Part shown: positions 1 to 4,935 of the stretch, piece after piece | Numbering within the stretch: position 1 is the stretch's first letter | Layout of the letters: each line of letters opens with the position of its first letter | Source of the DNA: Methanoregulaceae archaeon | GTDB taxonomy: Archaea; Halobacteriota; Methanomicrobia; Methanomicrobiales; Methanospirillaceae | DNA: 5,280 bases | Direction: 5' to 3' | Assembly (NCBI GenBank): GCA_028679405.1 | Contig: JAJRBP010000141.1 | Span: forward strand, 1-5,280 | The notes under the pieces: generated by a model | Seen by the model: the letters and a program-made list of their open reading frames with translations, nothing else | What the model was told of the DNA's origin: nothing | Databases searched by the model: none | Program-made: the position numbers and the translations under genes

Positions 1-89
1 CTGTAATTCCCCCTGCGATTTTCATTTCACATGGTATCCAACCGGGGCCACCGATCCTCAGGCATGCCGGTTCAATGATCTAACTCACA

Positions 90-113
90 ATGCATTACAT
101 TGATGCATTACAT
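90..113. repeat. 11-bp direct repeat upstream of the PEGA gene
   Basis: The 11-mer ATGCATTACAT occurs exactly at 90-100 and again at 103-113, a period of 13 bp. Each copy contains the palindrome ATGCAT. The pair lies about 90 bp before the start codon of the PEGA gene and just upstream of a TATA-like element near 124. A tandem operator for a transcription factor is possible, but this is inference from position and repetition only. Confidence 0.45.
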
Positions 114-122
114 CACCGCCAG

Positions 123-131
123 GTTTTAATT
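123..131 (+). promoter_or_regulatory. Possible TATA-like element of the PEGA gene
   Basis: The A/T-rich stretch GTTTTAATT stands out from GC-rich surroundings. It would place transcription start near 150-155 and give a leader of about 45-50 nt before the ATG at 200. The match to the archaeal TATA consensus is partial, so the call is tentative. Confidence 0.3.
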
Positions 132-199
132 CCATGACAGGGTAAGACTGTACCAGGAAGAGGCTCCATTGGAGAGACTACTTCGACAAGGGAGAGAAG

Positions 200-970
200 A
201 TGTACAAGATCAGCTCAAAAGGAATGGTCCTTCTTGGATTCTGCCTGATCGTTCTGCTGGCCATACCGGCAACAGCGGCAACGAGCGAGTGGATATTGCC
301 CAGAGGAAACTTATGTATTGAATCGGAACCGATCGGAGCGACGGTATTTGTAGACGGGCACGAAGCAGGTATCACACCGGTCTGTATTTCCGACCTTCGC
401 GCAGGGATGCACCGGGTAGCCCTGAAGCTGGCCGGATACCAGAATGTGCATGAGAATGTGTGGGTGTCCGGGGGCGGGGAGACCGTCAGGACGTTCGTGC
501 TCCGACCGCTGCCCGTGGGGAACCTGAGTATCAACTCCGTGCCTGAAGGTGCATCGATCTATCTCGACGGGACGCTGGCAGGGACAACACCTGCGCTTCT
601 GACCGATATCCCCCGGGGGAAGCACCTGATTGTCCTGAAAGCGGACGGGTACCGCGATCTTTCCAAAAAGGTGATGGTAATCGGGAATATGACCCGGTAC
701 CTGAAATTCAGGCTCCATCCCGTTCCTTCGGGATTTGGAAACCTGAGTATCAGCTCAAAACCGCCAGGTGCATCGATCTACCTCGATGGAGCCCTTGCAG
801 GTACCACGCCAGCGCTGCTGACCGGGGTTGCGATGGGAAAACACACGATGACAGTGAACCTTACAGGTTACCGCAACACCACGAGAATGGTCATGGTAAT
901 CAGCGACAAGACCATCAAGGAGATGTTTGTCCTCCACAAGGAAAAAAATCCCCACCCCAATAAGAAATAA
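200..970 (+). CDS. Secreted protein with three tandem PEGA repeats
   Basis: This 256-aa protein has an N-terminal signal peptide: lysines at 3 and 7, a hydrophobic core at about residues 9-22, and a likely cleavage site near the ATA-ATS stretch at 23-29. Three PEGA repeats follow at about 36-106, 107-179 and 180-247, marked by PIGATVFVDG (44-53), PEGASIYLDG (115-124) and PPGASIYLDG (188-197). The tail is short and basic. PEGA domains are beta-rich modules found on exported archaeal and bacterial proteins, often linked to the S-layer or cell surface; no enzymatic role is known for them. Five N-X-S/T sequons (N108, N163, N181, N220, N226) would suit archaeal N-glycosylation. There is no C-terminal anchor, so it is probably released or held non-covalently. 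The ATG start is supported by GGAGAG at 191-196 and by the signal peptide. Repeat 1 alone carries two cysteines, C39 and C62. It is a single transcription unit as far as can be seen. The ligand or partner is unknown. Confidence 0.9.
   Translation: MYKISSKGMVLLGFCLIVLLAIPATAATSEWILPRGNLCIESEPIGATVFVDGHEAGITPVCISDLRAGMHRVALKLAGYQNVHENVWVSGGGETVRTFVLRPLPVGNLSINSVPEGASIYLDGTLAGTTPALLTDIPRGKHLIVLKADGYRDLSKKVMVIGNMTRYLKFRLHPVPSGFGNLSISSKPPGASIYLDGALAGTTPALLTGVAMGKHTMTVNLTGYRNTTRMVMVISDKTIKEMFVLHKEKNPHPNKK
305..940 (+). repeat. Three tandem PEGA-coding repeats
   Basis: The repeats cover about 305-517, 518-736 and 737-940. Units 2 and 3 are still similar at the DNA level: GGTGCATCGATCTA is identical at 548-561 and 767-780, an offset of exactly 219 bp (73 codons), and AACCTGAGTATCA recurs with the same offset. 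Unit 1 is more diverged. This suggests that units 2 and 3 arose by a later duplication than the one that produced unit 1. Confidence 0.8.
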
Positions 971-993
971 TTGAACAATCTGCCCATTCTTTT

Positions 994-1036
994 CCGGGAA
1001 GCCTCCCCGGCCTCGCCCGGTCCCGGTTATTATTTT
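994..1036 (+). terminator. Candidate terminator of the PEGA gene
   Basis: The hairpin CCGGG (994-998) / CCCGG (1006-1010) with a 7-nt loop is followed by GC-rich sequence and the T-rich tract TTATTATTTT (1027-1036). Archaeal RNA polymerase terminates mainly at T-rich tracts, so the tract is the more important part. It lies about 60 bp after the stop codon. Confidence 0.35.
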
Positions 1037-1174
1037 ACCTGTCCCGGCTCTTCGCATCCCGGCCAGACCCAATTTCAGCGACGGTTCTCATGGTGCGGTC
1101 CTCTGCGAGTAGTCGGAAACGATTTTCACATAGGACATTCCGTCTCTGTCACCGCTTCAGGAAAAATGATTCAT

Positions 1175-1221
1175 GGGGCCGATATCGGGAGGGCGGGCGC
1201 CCCAAGGGTTTTTTTTCTTTT
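1175..1221 (+). terminator. Hairpin plus long T-tract, plus strand
   Basis: GGGGC (1175-1179) can pair with GCCCC (1199-1203). After AAGGG comes a run of eight T, one C, then four T (1209-1221). This is the strongest terminator-like signal on the plus strand, but it is about 240 bp past the stop of the PEGA gene. It may be a backup terminator or the end of an unannotated RNA. Confidence 0.45.
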
Positions 1222-1263
1222 CCACTCGCGATTCATTATCCTGGACCATTTCCGGATAATCCG

Positions 1264-1318
1264 GAATTTAAAAGGTGCGTTTCACAGGGGTCCCTGCCTG
1301 TGTAGGGATCGTAATCCC
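1264..1318 (-). terminator. Candidate terminator of the cyclase-like gene
   Basis: Read on the minus strand just after the stop of the membrane-protein gene, two small stem-loops occur: 1305-1309 with 1314-1318, and CACAGG 1283-1288 with CCTGTG 1297-1302. The minus-strand sequence CCTTTTAAATTCC follows at about 1275-1263. The T-run is short, so the call is moderate to weak. Confidence 0.35.
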
Positions 1319-1334
1319 CGGACTGACTCTCCCC

Positions 1335-2057
1335 TCAACCCTCTCCGGCCCCGGATTCGTGACCTTCCTCCAGCTTTCTCCACGTGAGATGTTCGTAGAG
1401 ACTCGACCAGAAGAACCCGAAGCTGAACGCAAACAGGAGCTCCTCGACCGGAACACCGGCCACGAGAATTCCCGAGAGTGCGGAAATGTTCCAGACCCGC
1501 TCAACATACCCTGGGGCAAATATTATGAGCGTATAGAAATAGGCGAAATAAAGCCCGAGAAAGATGAGGCCTGAGACGATCATCTTCTTCCAGAGGTCCG
1601 GCCTGCAGTACCAGGTGAGGAACCCGCTTACCATGAGAGAGATCACGCCGTTATAAATTGGATTGATCGGTGTCAGTACCATAAGGATGACGAATAGAAC
1701 CGGGGCCGCGATTATTGCTGCAGGGTGAAACCGGTGACGGGGCCCAAGGATCTCGCGTATCGTCATCTTCAGGTGACGGACCGGGACGATCCGTTCGTAA
1801 ATCACTTCGGCGATTCCCCCGACGCCGAAACAGAAGATAAGGCTCTCGATATCAAAACCGGTAGTGCGGGCGAGGTCGAACAGGGAGGGAGGGTTCCAGT
1901 ACTCGGGAACGAAGAGAGGCTCGGTCAGGCCGAGGAGGGAGGTCCAGAGGCTCACGATAAGCATCTCCCTCCTGCTCACGTCCGACCTGATCGTCACGTA
2001 GACACAGAGCCAGAGAAGAATAAAACCGAGGCTCCAGGTAAGCCAGACCAGGTCCAT
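1335..2057 (-). CDS. Membrane protein with duplicated lycopene-cyclase-type domain
   Basis: This very hydrophobic protein of 240 aa has about six or seven predicted membrane spans. It resembles the CrtYc/CrtYd (CarR) lycopene cyclase domain family, in which two homologous three-helix halves form an intramembrane isoprenoid cyclase. Both halves are visible. Half 1 has FVPEYWNP at about 49-56, then DIESLIF at 69-75 and YE at 87-88. Half 2 has FAPGYV at 180-185, then PVEELLF at 203-209 and YE at 221-222. The conserved acidic residues E71 and E205/E206 sit where the family's (P)xE(E) motif is expected. No phytoene synthase or desaturase gene is nearby and methanogens generally lack carotenoids, so the substrate is unknown. 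I chose ATG 2057 because AGGTG lies 5 nt upstream and a TATA-like element lies about 25 bp upstream. GTG 2072 would add five residues but has no ribosome-binding site. The gene is divergent from the kinase gene. The family call is fairly good; cyclase activity is uncertain. Confidence 0.75.
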   Translation of the reverse strand: MDLVWLTWSLGFILLWLCVYVTIRSDVSRREMLIVSLWTSLLGLTEPLFVPEYWNPPSLFDLARTTGFDIESLIFCFGVGGIAEVIYERIVPVRHLKMTIREILGPRHRFHPAAIIAAPVLFVILMVLTPINPIYNGVISLMVSGFLTWYCRPDLWKKMIVSGLIFLGLYFAYFYTLIIFAPGYVERVWNISALSGILVAGVPVEELLFAFSFGFFWSSLYEHLTWRKLEEGHESGAGEG

Positions 2058-2078
2058 CGGAACACCTGCCACTTTATC

Positions 2079-2087
2079 ATATTTAAG
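2079..2087 (-). promoter_or_regulatory. TATA-like element of the cyclase-like gene
   Basis: On the minus strand CTTAAATAT is close to the archaeal TATA consensus. Its centre is about 26 bp from the ATG at 2057, the usual TATA-to-start-site distance. Transcription may therefore begin at or just before the start codon, giving a leaderless or nearly leaderless mRNA. Confidence 0.45.
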
Positions 2088-2099
2088 CCTGGGGGCTGG

Positions 2100-2108
2100 T
2101 TAAAAAAA
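2100..2108 (+). promoter_or_regulatory. Possible TATA-like element of the kinase gene
   Basis: TTAAAAAAA lies back to back with the minus-strand TATA-like element of the divergent gene. It would set transcription start near 2130 and give the kinase mRNA a leader of about 125-155 nt, including the inverted repeat at 2152-2223. A weaker alternative is GATAAAC at 2128-2134. Confidence 0.3.
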
Positions 2109-2151
2109 GGAGCAGTTACCTGACTGGGATAAACTTGCCGGATCAACATTT

Positions 2152-2230
2152 CCCCGATTGAAAGGAGATCATGCGTGAAGGCAGCAGTTGACTCTACCCG
2201 GTGTAATCTTTCTGCCATCGGGGTGGAGGA
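2152..2230 (+). promoter_or_regulatory. Foldable leader of the kinase gene with orphan RBS
   Basis: CCCCGAT (2152-2158) is perfectly complementary to ATCGGGG (2217-2223). Immediately inside, GAAAG (2160-2164) can pair with CTTTC (2208-2212), leaving an asymmetric internal loop. The enclosed segment holds an RBS-ATG pair opening a six-codon ORF. The 3' base of the helix overlaps a strong ribosome-binding-like sequence, GGTGGAGGA (2222-2230). Folding could therefore control access to that site. The pairing is seen in the sequence; a regulatory role is inference, and I do not recognise a known riboswitch class. Confidence 0.35.
2171..2191 (+). CDS. Six-codon upstream ORF in the kinase leader
   Basis: ATG at 2171 is preceded by AAAGGAGATC, a good Shine-Dalgarno site with a short 3-nt spacer. 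It opens the frame MREGSS, which stops with TGA at 2189-2191. This is the best RBS-plus-ATG combination between the two divergent genes, better than the one in front of the kinase itself. It could be a regulatory leader peptide or simply chance; the peptide contains no obvious attenuation codon run. Confidence 0.25.
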   Translation: MREGSS

Positions 2231-2255
2231 ATAACCGTTTCGGCAGCAGACCTTT

Positions 2256-3923
2256 TTGTACCTTGTCGCACTATACACTTGGATCGTGGTCACACGTTTC
2301 CGGCGCTATGCGCAGATCGCGGACGTACTGGTAAAGTACGGCTTTGGGATCGTGGTCTCAGAGATATTCCCCGGAATTCACCGGTTCCGGATCCCGGGAG
2401 GGAGCGAAGGCCGGGACCGCCGCGTGTACGAGCGGATCCGTCTTGCCATCGAGGAGCTCGGGCCTACGTTCGTGAAATTCGGCCAGATTGCCTCGACCCG
2501 CCAGGACCTCCTGCCGCCTCCTCTGATAGAGGAGCTCAGGAAACTCCAGGACCAGGTCCGTCCTCTGCCGTTCTCAGAGATAAGGCCGGTGCTTCTCGAG
2601 AGGAACCGGGATCTCGCTGAGTATTTTACGGAAATCGAGGAGACTCCGGTGGCTTCCGCCTCGCTCTCGCAAGTCCACCGGGCGGTGCTGAAGGATGGCA
2701 CGAAAGTCGCCCTCAAGATCCAGAGGCCGGGGATCGAGGCGATTATCGAGACGGACCTCGCGATCCTCCAGTCGCTCGCCGTACGCATCGAGGCGGTCTT
2801 CCCCGAGTCCCGGATATATAACCCGAAAGGCATGGTCAGGGATTTCTCATCCCAGATACGAAAGGAGCTCGACTTCCTGCGGGACGGGGCAAATGCTGAT
2901 CGCCTTGCCCTGAACTTCCGGGATATACCGGGTGTCCGGTTTCCAAAGATATACTGGGAATACAGCACCAGACATGTGCTCGTGATGGAGTTCATAGAGG
3001 GGGTGCGGGTCGACGATACGAAAGCTCTTGCCGGGATGGGAGTCGACTCTGTCGCGATTGCGAAACATGGATTCGATGCGTACCTGAAGCAGATCTTTGA
3101 GGATGGATTTTTCCATGGCGACCCGCACCCCGGGAATCTCCTGATTACACGGGGAGGCGAACTGGTTTTCCTCGATTTCGGTATCATAGGGGTGTTGCGG
3201 CCCGAGAAAAAGCGCCTTTTCATGAAACTCCTGGAAGGGCTGGTCTTTTCCGACGGCCGTCTTGTGCTCACCGCCCTGGAAGGTCTCGGTGTCTCGATCC
3301 GGGAGGAGGACAAGGACGAGGTGCGGGATGAGATCTATGTCGCACTCCTTGATGCCGAGGGGATCATTATCGGCCGGTTTAATTTTGGCGGGATGGTCGA
3401 CAACCTGACAGAGATCCTCCGGAGGTACGAGATCAGGATCCCGGTCACCCTGATGCTCATGCTCAAGGTCATCGTGATGGTCCTTGACATCGGGATTACC
3501 CTTGATCCGAAGTTCGATTTCAAGGCAAACGTGAGCCCGTTCATGGAAAACCTGATGAGGAAGGAGTACATGCCCGGCAAACTTGCCGGCCGGGCAGCCC
3601 AGGCGTTCCTCGAGACTGCAGACGAGATGTACGATTTCCCCAGGAACGTCAACAGGATGTTTAAAAATTTCTCCACCGGGACGATCAAGGTCGAGATCGT
3701 CGAGAACGAGGTGCAGAAACTCCAGAAGTCGCTCGATGAGTCGAGCAACAAAATCCTTGTCGGGCTGATAACCGCCGCGCTCGTGGTCGGCTCATCTGTT
3801 GTCCTCCTCTCCTCGAACGTGGTACTGCCGTACTGGATCTTCTACCTCGCGATTCTCGGGTATGCGGCCGCAGTGGTGATCGGGTTTTATGCGCTCTACC
3901 ATACGCTCGCATACCATTTGTAG
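2256..3923 (+). CDS. ABC1/UbiB/AarF (COQ8/ADCK-type) atypical kinase
   Basis: This 555-aa protein belongs to the UbiB/ABC1 atypical kinase family. These membrane-associated ATP-binding proteins support isoprenoid lipid (for example quinone) metabolism in bacteria and eukaryotes; the archaeal target is unknown. Hallmarks in order are KFGQ (74-77), the Ala-rich loop PVASAS (131-136), the ATP lysine in VALK (K154), ELD (204-206), the hinge VLVMEFIEG (241-249), the catalytic-loop sequence HGDPHPGN (287-294) and DFG (307-309). Two C-terminal transmembrane helices lie at about 500-522 and 526-548. All key residues are present, so it should bind nucleotide. The start is uncertain: an in-frame stop lies at 2232-2234 and no in-frame ATG exists. 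TTG 2256 is the first candidate and GTG 2286 the second, just before the conserved RRYAQIADVLVKYGFG (16-31). GTG 2286 would give a length closer to homologues as I remember them. The gene is divergent from the cyclase-like gene and converges on the VOC gene. Confidence 0.92.
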   Translation: MYLVALYTWIVVTRFRRYAQIADVLVKYGFGIVVSEIFPGIHRFRIPGGSEGRDRRVYERIRLAIEELGPTFVKFGQIASTRQDLLPPPLIEELRKLQDQVRPLPFSEIRPVLLERNRDLAEYFTEIEETPVASASLSQVHRAVLKDGTKVALKIQRPGIEAIIETDLAILQSLAVRIEAVFPESRIYNPKGMVRDFSSQIRKELDFLRDGANADRLALNFRDIPGVRFPKIYWEYSTRHVLVMEFIEGVRVDDTKALAGMGVDSVAIAKHGFDAYLKQIFEDGFFHGDPHPGNLLITRGGELVFLDFGIIGVLRPEKKRLFMKLLEGLVFSDGRLVLTALEGLGVSIREEDKDEVRDEIYVALLDAEGIIIGRFNFGGMVDNLTEILRRYEIRIPVTLMLMLKVIVMVLDIGITLDPKFDFKANVSPFMENLMRKEYMPGKLAGRAAQAFLETADEMYDFPRNVNRMFKNFSTGTIKVEIVENEVQKLQKSLDESSNKILVGLITAALVVGSSVVLLSSNVVLPYWIFYLAILGYAAAVVIGFYALYHTLAYHL

Positions 3924-3932
3924 AAACAAAAA
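3924..3932 (-). terminator. T-tract terminator of the VOC gene
   Basis: Read on the minus strand about 30 nt after the VOC stop codon, the sequence is TTTTTGTTT, a T-rich tract of the kind used for archaeal termination. It abuts the stop codon of the converging kinase gene (3921-3923). No hairpin is obvious. Confidence 0.4.
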
Positions 3933-3962
3933 GTTGAACGAGAGGTTAATAGGGGGATACCC

Positions 3963-4247
3963 TCATTCGACAGACATATCCGTCTGGTGGATCCCGAACA
4001 GGTTCCCTTCCGGGTCCTTGCAGTATGTTTGGTACCCTGCGCCTGGGATCGGCATCTTCGGAGCAACGACCTTTCCGCCCGCCCGCGTGACTCTTTCGAG
4101 GAATTTATCGGCCGAAGGAACGATGACCGTGTTCACCGTTGCCTGGTTCATCATCCGTTTCATGATCCCGCCGTTGATCCCCGGATCAGTGTCCGGGCCG
4201 GTCGTCACGAGCCAGTACTCCACCGGACCCTCCCATTTCTCGATCAT
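3963..4247 (-). CDS. Glyoxalase/VOC-family protein, N-terminally truncated frame
   Basis: This open frame of 94 aa covers the last three quarters of a vicinal-oxygen-chelate (VOC) protein of the type related to lactoylglutathione lyase (COG3324-like). Recognisable family sequence includes IEKWEGPVEYWLVTTG (2-17), PGINGGIMKRM (22-32), VNTVIVPSADKFLERV (38-53), GGKVVAPKMPIPGAGY (57-72) and DPEGNLFGIHQTD (78-90). Full-length relatives are about 115-125 aa and begin with a strand-helix unit ending in FFGW. That unit is present in the DNA immediately upstream but out of frame (see the adjoining entry). The ATG at 4247 is internal to the ancestral gene and has no good ribosome-binding site, so this frame may not be translated as such. 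VOC proteins bind a divalent metal between paired beta-alpha-beta-beta-beta modules. The substrate is not predictable here, and loss of the first strand would be expected to damage the fold. Confidence 0.7.
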   Translation of the reverse strand: MIEKWEGPVEYWLVTTGPDTDPGINGGIMKRMMNQATVNTVIVPSADKFLERVTRAGGKVVAPKMPIPGAGYQTYCKDPEGNLFGIHQTDMSVE

Positions 4248-4328
4248 CCATCCAAAAAAAGTCTTGAGAATTTCACGGCATGTTCAGGATCGTGTGGCGC
4301 CTGGTTCAAAGCGGGCAACTCCTGGCAT
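4248..4328 (-). pseudogene. Frameshifted 5' end of the VOC gene
   Basis: A well-placed start exists at ATG 4328, with TGGAGG at 4335-4340 and a 6-nt spacer. It reads MPGVARFE, the usual VOC beginning, although the family's HFE is RFE here. The frame then goes wrong and hits TGA at 4284-4286. In the next frame, 4271-4303 reads QAPHDPEHAVK, followed by FSRLF, the expected helix. The original frame resumes at the A7 run (4254-4260) with FFGWMIEKW. Two shifts therefore exist: one near 4303-4305 (an extra base or two missing bases), the other best placed in the seven-A tract (one base short). Together with the downstream frame they rebuild a protein of about 121 aa, the normal length. It is either a young pseudogene or the result of two sequencing errors; the decay is clearly recent because the codons are otherwise intact. 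Confidence 0.75.
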
Positions 4329-4391
4329 CAGTATCCTCCATGAAAACCGGCATACAAGGCACCGGGCTGATGGTTAAGCAGCCGGATCAAA

Positions 4392-4401
4392 GATAAATAT
4401 T
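4392..4401 (-). promoter_or_regulatory. TATA-like element of the VOC gene
   Basis: The minus strand reads AATATTTATC. It would place transcription start near 4370 and give a leader of about 40 nt before the RBS-equipped ATG at 4328. It lies between the VOC start and the T-tract ending the upstream FTR-like gene, so the two genes probably have separate transcripts. Confidence 0.4.
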
Positions 4402-4428
4402 CCGGGGACAGGCCGGGCAGTCGTTCTG

Positions 4429-4434
4429 AAAAAA
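4429..4434 (-). terminator. T-tract terminator of the FTR-like gene
   Basis: On the minus strand a run of six T follows the stop codon (4448-4450) by about 14 nt. It is a plausible intrinsic archaeal terminator. No strong hairpin precedes it. Confidence 0.4.
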
Positions 4435-4447
4435 GCAGGTGGGAAAA

Positions 4448-4753
4448 TTATTTTATGGATTCCGGGGATTTTTCTTGGTCTTTCCCGAAGTACAGGGCAC
4501 AATGGCAGCTCCCTTCTGCCTCGATCTCGTCCTTGTGATAGACGCAGGGGCAGACGATCTTCTTGTCGGCCTCGACGTCTCCGGACCGGATCCTGCAGGG
4601 ACAGTATTTTTCCCCGAATTTTTTCATGTTCCTCGCAAGGCCTTTGACCACTGCACGAAGCCTTTTATCGTCCGGGTTCAGGGAGAGATCGTGCTCCTTC
4701 GCGTACTTCGCAGCCCACTCAAGTATGTCCTTTTCCATCTGGTCTTCTTCCAT
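4448..4753 (-). CDS. Ferredoxin-thioredoxin reductase catalytic-chain homologue
   Basis: This 101-aa protein matches the catalytic beta chain of ferredoxin:thioredoxin reductase (FTR), whose [4Fe-4S] cluster and neighbouring disulfide pass ferredoxin electrons to protein disulfides. An N-terminal helical part (about 1-47) leads to three CxC motifs: CPC (51-53), CPC (68-70) and CHC (83-85), with CRIRSGD after the first pair. Six cysteines suit four cluster ligands plus the redox disulfide. The spacing is CxC-X14-CxC-X12-CxC, whereas plant-type FTR is about CxC-X16-CxC-X8-CxC. Related archaeal proteins have been described as ferredoxin:disulfide reductases. No FTR variable chain or thioredoxin gene is visible here. 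I chose ATG 4753 because the FTR homology begins there, AGGGAAAG precedes it, and a TATA-like element at 4799-4807 fits. The frame stays open upstream to 5029, but that part is arginine-rich and unlike any domain. ATG 4738 is an alternative start. Confidence 0.85.
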   Translation of the reverse strand: MEEDQMEKDILEWAAKYAKEHDLSLNPDDKRLRAVVKGLARNMKKFGEKYCPCRIRSGDVEADKKIVCPCVYHKDEIEAEGSCHCALYFGKDQEKSPESIK

Positions 4754-4798
4754 TCTTTCCCTGCCTATCTCAGCTCGATATGCCTTATCACCGGGAAG

Positions 4799-4807
4799 GA
4801 TAAACAT
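4799..4807 (-). promoter_or_regulatory. Possible TATA-like element of the FTR-like gene
   Basis: The minus strand reads ATGTTTATC. Transcription would begin near 4776, about 23 nt before the chosen ATG at 4753. This supports the short form of the protein rather than the longer open frame. Confidence 0.35.
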
Positions 4808-4935
4808 TTCCCGTTCCCCAACCCCGCAACTGGTCCTGACCCGAATTTTCCAGGCGATGACCTGATCACATACTCCATGGTCGATCCGGGACGGCACCCA
4901 TGACTGATATGCCCGGCGTTGCCTTCCCTGGCACC

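Larger units (their letters stand above)
971..1334. other. Gene-free intergenic region with hairpins and T-tracts
   Basis: I see no credible gene here. The open frames carry no recognisable domain and lack a good ribosome-binding site. The first part (about 994-1060) is rich in CCGG-type repeats. The rest holds two plus-strand T-tract terminator candidates (near 1027-1036 and 1209-1221) and, nearer the convergent membrane-protein gene, several small inverted repeats (1235-1260, 1283-1302, 1305-1318). It could be spacer between two converging genes, a long 3' untranslated region, or contain a small RNA ending at the 1209-1221 tract. Confidence 0.6.

Noticed and set aside
1..25. Start of a divergent minus-strand gene (ATG at 25, reading MKIAGGIT to the window edge)
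   Set aside because: Only eight codons are visible and the ribosome-binding site is weak, so it cannot be supported, though a divergent gene is possible.
40..72. Inverted repeat AACCGG / CCGGTT enclosing GGCATGCC
   Set aside because: The stem is only 6 bp with a 21-nt loop in GC-rich DNA; this is likely to occur by chance.
971..1387. A plus-strand frame of 138 codons starting right after the PEGA gene
   Set aside because: It begins with TTG without a ribosome-binding site, has an unlikely composition, runs through terminator-like tracts, and overlaps the 3' end of the cyclase-like gene.
1725..2123. A plus-strand frame of 132 codons over the cyclase-like gene
   Set aside because: It is the antisense shadow of a well-supported membrane-protein gene and shows no domain.
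2152..2223. A tRNA gene, because the segment is 72 nt long and closed by a 7-bp helix
   Set aside because: Neither strand shows a T-arm with the TTCGA-type loop, a D-arm or a proper anticodon arm, so it is only a leader hairpin.
2378..3313. A long minus-strand open frame (311 codons) across the kinase gene
   Set aside because: It is rich in Arg and Ser with no recognisable domain, and lies antisense to a kinase gene whose motifs are all intact; it is a by-product of GC-rich codon use.
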